5,414 nucleotides of DNA, from positions 1 to 5,414 of the forward strand of contig JAGGRX010000137.1 of the NCBI GenBank assembly GCA_021159405.1. Reading direction: 5' to 3'. The translations under genes were made by a program, and so were the position numbers. Positions 1 to 3,846 of the stretch are shown here, one piece after another (position 1 is the stretch's first letter; the number at the start of each line of letters is the position of its first letter). A model generated the notes under the pieces. The model made no database searches. It had not been told where the DNA came from and saw only the letters and a list, made by a program, of their open reading frames with translations. The stretch is from Candidatus Bipolaricaulota bacterium. GTDB taxonomy: Bacteria > Bipolaricaulota > Bipolaricaulia > Bipolaricaulales > Bipolaricaulaceae.

Positions 1-47
1 ACGTACCCCGCGGGCGCAAGCTCGCCGCCCGGCTCGTCCAGCTGTAA
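1..47 (+). CDS. Possible C-terminal tail of an upstream gene (partial)
   Basis: Reading in the frame that begins at position 3, 14 codons encode VPRGRKLAARLVQL and end in TAA at 45-47. The basic, Leu/Ala-rich tail looks like an ordinary protein C-terminus. The composition becomes A/T-richer directly after the stop, as expected for an intergenic region. Too little is present to name a family. The other two plus frames are also open here for a while, so this is only a plausible reading. Confidence 0.3.
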   Translation, partial: VPRGRKLAARLVQL

Positions 48-109
48 AAAAGCTTGGCAAAAATCGCGGGAAGCGGGCGTGTTGCTAGGCCGTCCTCCAT
101 CCGCAGCCA

Positions 110-138
110 TTGTAAACCCTTCTCAAATAGGTTATAAA
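110..138 (+). promoter_or_regulatory. Sigma70-type promoter for the NYN gene
   Basis: A -35 box TTGTAA (110-115, 4 of 6 to consensus) and a -10 box TATAAA (133-138, 5 of 6) are separated by exactly 17 nt. They lie in a locally A/T-rich stretch upstream of the first complete gene. Transcription would start near 145 and give a leader of about 60 nt, in which I see no riboswitch or strong hairpin. The rest of 48-203 holds no gene that I can support. Confidence 0.55.
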
Positions 139-203
139 ATTGTGGCACCGACCATTTCCGGAACACCACCTTCGGCGTAAAGCCAAATTAGGAGGCATTT
201 AGT

Positions 204-737
204 ATGCAAATTAAGGCAGCTGTGCTTGTGGACGTCCAGAACCTGCAGGAGACGTTCGAAAGGCAGGGCATGGAGGTCCGCTACGACGCGCTCAAAGACT
301 ATTTGAAGGCGGAGTTCGAGCTTGACGAGCGAGAGGTGAAGTTCCTCGCCTTCGTCCCCCATCGTCGGGACGACGACCGCAGGATGCGGCTCATCGATGC
401 CCTGTCTTTCATGGGGTTTCGGGTGATTACAAAGCCCGTACGCGAGCATCCCGACGGCGGCATGAAGGCCAATATGGACGTGGAGATCGTGCTGGAGGCG
501 ATCCATCTGGCCTCGGTAGTTAAGGAGATAGTACTGGTCACCGGCGATTCCGACTTCGTGCCCCTGGTAGACGACCTCAGCCGCAGGGGGGTACGGGTCA
601 CCGTTTTCGGCCCCGGCCGCGGCTCGACCTCGGTGGAGCTCATCCGCGCCTCTGACCACTTCAAGAACATAGACTCCCTGGCCGGCGTCGTCATCCCACG
701 GTTCTCCCACGAGGAAGCCGAGGAGAAATCTTCCTAG
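204..737 (+). CDS. NYN domain protein, LabA/DUF88-type PIN-like nuclease
   Basis: This is a complete 177-residue protein. It starts at ATG 204, with AGGAGG at 190-195 and an 8-nt spacer. The NYN fold, a PIN-like metal-dependent ribonuclease fold, fills almost all of it. The visible acidic motifs are VLVDVQN with Asp10 and Asn13 at the first strand, KANMDVEI with Asp92, and LVTGDSDF with Asp115 and Asp117. It ends with the LabA-like SVELIRASDHF segment at 144-153. The acidic residues expected to bind Mg2+ are all present, so it is probably active on RNA. There is no signal peptide or membrane segment, so it should be cytosolic. A short acidic tail follows the domain. It lies 57 nt before the lipoyl operon, but that operon seems to have its own promoter, so co-function is not implied. 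The RNA target is unknown. Confidence 0.9.
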   Translation: MQIKAAVLVDVQNLQETFERQGMEVRYDALKDYLKAEFELDEREVKFLAFVPHRRDDDRRMRLIDALSFMGFRVITKPVREHPDGGMKANMDVEIVLEAIHLASVVKEIVLVTGDSDFVPLVDDLSRRGVRVTVFGPGRGSTSVELIRASDHFKNIDSLAGVVIPRFSHEEAEEKSS

Positions 738-747
738 AGGTCGCGCT

Positions 748-775
748 TTGTCAGCACGCAAGGCTGACTTAGAAT
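748..775 (+). promoter_or_regulatory. Promoter of the lipoyl operon
   Basis: TTGTCA at 748-753 (5 of 6 to the -35 consensus) and TAGAAT at 770-775 (5 of 6 to the -10 consensus) are separated by 16 nt. The expected start is near 782, only about 13 nt before the TTG start codon and just ahead of the Shine-Dalgarno sequence. This would give the lip genes their own transcript, separate from the NYN gene. The call is by eye and has no experimental support. Confidence 0.55.
750..768 (+). promoter_or_regulatory. Inverted repeat inside the promoter spacer, candidate operator
   Basis: GTCAGC (750-755) and its exact reverse complement GCTGAC (763-768) flank a 7-nt centre. The left arm overlaps the -35 box and the right arm ends one base before the -10 box, so a protein bound here would block RNA polymerase. 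No T-run follows, which argues against an intrinsic terminator for the upstream gene. Perfect 6-bp arms can arise by chance, so this remains a candidate. Confidence 0.4.
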
Positions 776-782
776 CACCTGG

Positions 783-790
783 AAAGGAGG
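783..790 (+). promoter_or_regulatory. Shine-Dalgarno site that fixes the TTG start
   Basis: AAAGGAGG at 783-790 lies 4 nt before TTG 795. In this frame an in-frame TGA at 765-767 precedes it, with no ATG or GTG in between, so TTG is the only usable start that keeps the first beta-strand of the lipoyl domain. The 4-nt spacing is on the short side. Confidence 0.7.
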
Positions 791-794
791 CAGC

Positions 795-1025
795 TTGGAC
801 ATCACCGTCCCACCCTTGGGTGACGTGGAGGAGGTCACGCTGGTGCGGTGGCTGAAGGGCGTTGGGGAGGAGGTCGAGGCCGGGGAGGCGGTGGCCGAGG
901 TGGAGGCGGACAAGGCGATCTTCGTGATCGAGGCCCCGACCGCCGGGCGTATCGGTGAATTGCTGGTCCCTGAGGGGGCGAAGGCGAAGCCAGGAGCCGC
1001 CATCGCACGTTTGGAGCCCGATTGA
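795..1025 (+). CDS. Stand-alone lipoyl-domain protein (E2-type, 76 aa)
   Basis: The whole 76-residue protein is one biotinyl/lipoyl domain. It starts MDITVPPLGD, has the hairpin EADKA at 37-41 with the acceptor Lys40, and ends in the APTAGRIGELLVPEG half-motif followed by the G-x-A-I-A-R-L strand. A DKA context around the lysine marks a lipoyl domain, whereas biotin domains carry MKM. The sequence resembles the N-terminal lipoyl domain of 2-oxoacid dehydrogenase E2 subunits rather than GcvH, which is usually near 130 residues. No E3-binding or acyltransferase domain follows; the gene ends cleanly at TGA. It overlaps lipB by 4 nt. LipB would octanoylate Lys40 and LipA would convert it to lipoyl. 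Its own role is not evident: it could be a free lipoyl carrier, an assembly scaffold, or an E2-like subunit of an unlinked complex. Confidence 0.93.
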   Translation: MDITVPPLGDVEEVTLVRWLKGVGEEVEAGEAVAEVEADKAIFVIEAPTAGRIGELLVPEGAKAKPGAAIARLEPD

Positions 1026-1702
1026 GGGAGATCGCACATGCGGCTTTGGGCCGGGCCCCATATGGTCCGGTGCTGGACCTGCAGCGGCGGCTTCATGCCC
1101 TCAGGCGAGCCGGACGGATACCGGATGTCCTGCTCTCTGTCGAACACGAGCCGGTGATCACGGCGGGCAGGCTCGCCAGCCCCGACCACATCCTCGCCGA
1201 TCCCAAGCTGCTTGAACGGTTCAAGATAAAGGTATACCGGGTGGAACGGGGGGGAGATGTTACCTACCATGGCCCGGGGCAGTTGGTCCTGTATCCGATC
1301 CTGGACCTGCGCCAGCATGGCCGTGACCTCAGACGTTATGTGGCCTGCCTGGAAGAGGTGATGATCCGCACGGCCGGGCGCTTCGGCGTTGAGGCACATC
1401 GCCGTCCGGGGTTCCCCGGCGTCTGGCAAGGCATGAGGAAGCTTGGGTCGGTGGGGGTGCACGTACGGGGCTGGATCACCATGCACGGGCTGGCATTAAA
1501 CGTCGACCTAAAACCCAACCTGTTCTCGCTGATTGTGCCCTGTGGCCTTCATGGGGTGGAGGTAGCCTCATTGGCCGAACTTGCCGGCCGTCCCATCCCC
1601 GTTGAGGAAGCCCGCAGGGTAGCCCTGGAGGCGTTCGCAGAGGTGTTCTCTGCCCGGATCGTCCCTCTGGACAAGGAGGCATTGTCCCGATGGATGGGAT
1701 GA
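1022..1702 (+). CDS. lipB: Octanoyl-[carrier protein]:protein N-octanoyltransferase LipB
   Basis: LipB moves octanoate from acyl carrier protein to the lipoyl-domain lysine, the first step of endogenous lipoate synthesis in the cytosol. The 226-residue protein shows the family motif RGGDVTYHGPGQLVLYP at 76-92, the GVWQGMRKLGSVGV segment with the catalytic Lys140, the MHGLALNV strand at 154-161 and the VPCG loop with the catalytic Cys174. The Lys/Cys dyad is intact and the length is normal for the family. The TTG start shares bases with the preceding stop (TTGA, 1022-1025). GGAG at 1013-1016 is 5 nt upstream. This overlap and that with lipA suggest translational coupling. Confidence 0.96.
   Translation: MREIAHAALGRAPYGPVLDLQRRLHALRRAGRIPDVLLSVEHEPVITAGRLASPDHILADPKLLERFKIKVYRVERGGDVTYHGPGQLVLYPILDLRQHGRDLRRYVACLEEVMIRTAGRFGVEAHRRPGFPGVWQGMRKLGSVGVHVRGWITMHGLALNVDLKPNLFSLIVPCGLHGVEVASLAELAGRPIPVEEARRVALEAFAEVFSARIVPLDKEALSRWMG
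1673..1679 (+). promoter_or_regulatory. Shine-Dalgarno site that favours the first lipA ATG
   Basis: AAGGAGG inside the 3' end of lipB lies 10 nt before ATG 1690 but 19 nt before the alternative ATG 1699. That supports the upstream start. The alternative forms an ATGA overlap with the lipB stop and would shorten LipA by three residues without touching any motif. Confidence 0.6.
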
Positions 1703-2559
1703 AACCCCGTTGGCTTAGGGTAGCCGTGGCGCCCCATGCCGGCTCCGCGGTGAGGGCGATGGAGGAACTGCTCGGCTCCTTGGGCCTTCACACCGTGTGT
1801 CAGTCGGCGCGGTGTCCCAACTTGCCCACTTGCTGGGCTGAGGGGACGGCCACGTTCATGCTGCTTGGTGAGGTGTGCACCCGGGCCTGCGGCTTTTGTG
1901 CAGTTCGCACCGGATGGCCAGGGGGTAAGGTGGACCCTGAGGAGCCGGCCCGGGTCGCTGAGGCCGTGCGCAGGCTGGGACTTCGGTACGTGGTCCTCAC
2001 CTCGGTTGACCGCGACGACCTCAAGGACGGGGGGGCAGGGCAGTTTGCCGCCACCATAAGGACCATTCGGAAAGAAGTCCCCGGGGTCAAGGTGGAGGCC
2101 CTCATCCCAGACTTCTCCGGCCGCCGGGAAGCCCTGCGGGAGGTGGTGGCGGCCGGGCCACAGGTGGTGGGGCACAACCTGGAGACGGTGCGACGCCTTA
2201 CCCCAAAGGTGCGGGATAGGCGAGCCGGCTATGACCTCTCCCTTTCCGTCCTCAAGACCTTGAAGGAACTCGCACCCGGTCTTATCACGAAATCCTCGCT
2301 CCTTTTGGGCTTGGGGGAGGAGCCGGCCGAGATCCAGCAGGCGATGCAAGACCTCCTTGCCGCCGAAGTCGACATTCTCGTCCTGGGCCAATACTTGCGC
2401 CCCACCCCGGCCCAGGTTCCGGTGGCGCGCTACCTATCCCCGGAGGAATTCGCCCGCTGGGAGGAGGAGGCCCGCGCCCTGGGATTCAAGGCCGTGGTGG
2501 CCGGCCCTTTGGTGCGGACTTCCTTCCGGGCTGCTCGGGTGTACGAGGAACTTAAGTGA
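1690..2559 (+). CDS. lipA: Lipoyl synthase (radical SAM)
   Basis: LipA inserts sulfur at C6 and C8 of protein-bound octanoyl groups, using two [4Fe-4S] clusters. The auxiliary, sacrificial cluster motif CX4CX5C is Cys37, Cys42 and Cys48 in a VCQSARCPN context. The radical-SAM triad CX3CX2C is Cys63, Cys67 and Cys70. The family strings TATFMLLG, VLTSVDRDDLKDGGA and VGHNLETV are also clear, followed by LGLGE and LGQYLRPT. At 289 residues it is of usual length. The C-terminal RSSY motif, which supplies a serine ligand to the auxiliary cluster, appears here as RTSF (276-279), keeping one serine. It overlaps lipB by 13 nt and the next gene by 4 nt. Its likely substrate includes the small lipoyl protein encoded at the head of the operon. 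Confidence 0.97.
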   Translation: MDGMKPRWLRVAVAPHAGSAVRAMEELLGSLGLHTVCQSARCPNLPTCWAEGTATFMLLGEVCTRACGFCAVRTGWPGGKVDPEEPARVAEAVRRLGLRYVVLTSVDRDDLKDGGAGQFAATIRTIRKEVPGVKVEALIPDFSGRREALREVVAAGPQVVGHNLETVRRLTPKVRDRRAGYDLSLSVLKTLKELAPGLITKSSLLLGLGEEPAEIQQAMQDLLAAEVDILVLGQYLRPTPAQVPVARYLSPEEFARWEEEARALGFKAVVAGPLVRTSFRAARVYEELK

Positions 2560-3263
2560 GGGTTATCTTGGACATGGGATTCAGGGACCCCCGTGAGGGG
2601 CTTGCCCTGGACGAGGCCATCCTGCGGGCAGTGGGGGAAGGGGGGCAGCCCCCCACGCTCCGCATCTGGCGAAACGGCCGTTGCGTGGTGATCGGCAGGG
2701 GCCAGCGGCCAGAGGATGAGGTGGACCTTGTCCTGTGCCGAAGGTTCCGGATCCCCGTGGTCCAGCGTCCAAGCGGGGGCGGGGCGGTCTATCACCATCC
2801 CGGGAACCTGAACTTCTCGCTGTTTTTGCCCCTCACCGGCCCCTGGACCTCGGTACGGGCTTCCCAAGCCCGGCTTTCCGGGCTCCTGGCGCGGGAGCTC
2901 GGACGTCGTTGGGGGCTGCCTGCGGAAACCAAGGATGGTGGGGTGTACGTGCGAGGGCTCAAGGTGTCCGGCTCGGCCCAGCTCCGCCGCCGAGCCCTGC
3001 TCCACCACGGAACGCTGGTCCTTTGGCGCGATCGCATCCCAGTAGAGCAGCTGCTACTCGCCCTTCGTCCCGGGTATTCTCCGGCACAGGTGCCGTCAAG
3101 ACCCGCCCCGGTGGGGGATCTCTCCTCCCTTCTTGGACGAAGGGTCACCCTGGAGGACGGCGTACGGGCGATCCTCTCCGCCTTTCGGCCGCTTGGACGT
3201 CCCTCCTTGGAGCGCCTTTCCCTCAGGGAATGGGCGCTGGCTTGCGCTGCCTTGGAAGGCTGA
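2556..3263 (+). CDS. LplA/LipM-family lipoate ligase or acyltransferase, catalytic domain only
   Basis: This 235-residue protein has the BPL/LplA/LipB catalytic fold. Key parts are GLALDEAIL near 15-23, QRPSGGGAVYHHPGNLNFSLF at 70-90 (a lipoyl/octanoyl-binding Arg71 and Gly-rich loop), GLKVSGSAQ at 134-142 with Lys136 equivalent to the conserved ligase lysine, and HHGTLVL at 150-156. The GTG start (GTGA overlap with lipA) is chosen because GAGGA lies 6 nt upstream and because the RVILDMGFRDPREGLALDEAI segment matches family N-termini; ATG 2574 would lose the first strand. It lacks the roughly 90-residue accessory domain of E. coli LplA. It also lacks the catalytic Cys that LipM and LipL carry shortly before the KxSGSAQ motif; its only cysteines are 43, 61 and 230. 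It could be a ligase needing a separate LplB-like partner, or a divergent amidotransferase, so I give no symbol. Confidence 0.9.
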   Translation: MRVILDMGFRDPREGLALDEAILRAVGEGGQPPTLRIWRNGRCVVIGRGQRPEDEVDLVLCRRFRIPVVQRPSGGGAVYHHPGNLNFSLFLPLTGPWTSVRASQARLSGLLARELGRRWGLPAETKDGGVYVRGLKVSGSAQLRRRALLHHGTLVLWRDRIPVEQLLLALRPGYSPAQVPSRPAPVGDLSSLLGRRVTLEDGVRAILSAFRPLGRPSLERLSLREWALACAALEG

Positions 3264-3814
3264 TGGACCGTCCCCCCAGCCCCAGGGACCTGGAGGTGGT
3301 GGCCTGGCAGCTCGGTCGCCCCGCCCGGGGGGTGGTGGCCATCGCCAGAACTTGTCCCTATGGCTATCCTCAGGTGACCGTAAACCACCCACTCAGACGT
3401 GAAGGGGACTCGTTTGAAGTGTTCCCCACCCTGTTTTGGCTCACTTGTCCCTACCTCGTGGAGGAGGTGGCCCGCCTGGAGTCGGCCGGCTGGGTGAAGA
3501 GGCTGGAGGCCCGCCTCAGGGAAGACCCTGAGCTTGCCGCCCGCTATGTCCGTGCTCACGAGGCCTACCGCAAGGAGCGCCTGTCCCTTCTCTCACAAGA
3601 AGCCCGGGCCTTCCTGAAGCAGAAAAGGGCATGGACTTCCGTGGAGACCGGGGTGGCGGGCCTGCGAAACCTGCGGCGGGTGAAGTGCCTTCACGCCCAG
3701 CTCGCCCACTTCCTCGCCCGGGGGGACAACCCCATCGGGGCGTATGTCGCCGCTTTGTTACCTAAACTCTTCTGCCAGGACATACGGTGTCAGAAAGCAA
3801 AAGGGGCCGCCTGA
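3263..3814 (+). CDS. DUF501 family protein, function unknown
   Basis: The 183-residue protein matches DUF501 as I know it: RTCPYGYPQV at 29-38, VFPTLFWLTCPYLVEEVARLE at 53-73, a helical middle with HEAYRKER at 99-106, KCLHAQLAHFLA at 141-152 and GDNPIGAYV at 154-162. Conserved Cys and His residues (C31, C62, H99, C142, H144, H149, with C171 and C176 near the end) could form a metal site; this is inference. The ATG start shares one base with the upstream stop (TGATG), with GGAAGG 3 nt before that start. The frame stays open far upstream, but that part lies inside the ligase gene. In actinobacteria I recall DUF501 between divIC/ftsB and ppx. Here it sits in a lipoylation operon. The product looks cytosolic. 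Confidence 0.88.
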   Translation: MDRPPSPRDLEVVAWQLGRPARGVVAIARTCPYGYPQVTVNHPLRREGDSFEVFPTLFWLTCPYLVEEVARLESAGWVKRLEARLREDPELAARYVRAHEAYRKERLSLLSQEARAFLKQKRAWTSVETGVAGLRNLRRVKCLHAQLAHFLARGDNPIGAYVAALLPKLFCQDIRCQKAKGAA

Positions 3815-3830
3815 GGCGGCCCCTTTTCTT
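3799..3830. terminator. Bidirectional intrinsic terminator between convergent genes
   Basis: A perfect 13-bp stem (3799-3811 with 3815-3827) closes a 3-nt TGA loop, and that loop is the DUF501 stop codon. The stem runs from four A/T pairs into a nine-pair G/C core. On the plus strand it ends in TTTTCTT. On the minus strand the A-rich left arm and flank give TTTTGCTTT, so the convergent surface-protein gene can use it too. The remaining bases to 3846 hold nothing else that I can see. Confidence 0.9.
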
Positions 3831-3846
3831 ACCGAGCTAGCCCGGT

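Noticed and set aside
12..30. Small GGGCG/CGCCC inverted repeat near the left edge as a terminator
   Set aside because: The arms are only 5 bp, the hairpin would lie inside the presumed upstream coding end, and no T-run follows on the plus strand.
795..1025. Biotin carrier domain instead of lipoyl domain
   Set aside because: The acceptor lysine is in EADKA, not the MKM context of biotin domains, and the gene is followed by lipB and lipA.
132..1061. Minus-strand open frame of 309 codons across the NYN and lipoyl genes
   Set aside because: It spans a promoter and two well-supported plus-strand genes, has no family resemblance and is explained by codon bias on the opposite strand.
1549..2391. 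Minus-strand open frame of 280 codons opposite lipB and lipA
   Set aside because: The plus strand encodes unmistakable LipB and LipA motifs here; the antisense product shows only low-complexity composition.
2735..3262. Upstream extension of the DUF501 frame
   Set aside because: The frame stays open, but this stretch encodes the LplA homologue in another frame and translates to Pro/Arg-rich sequence. The coupled ATG at 3263 starts just before the DUF501 motifs.
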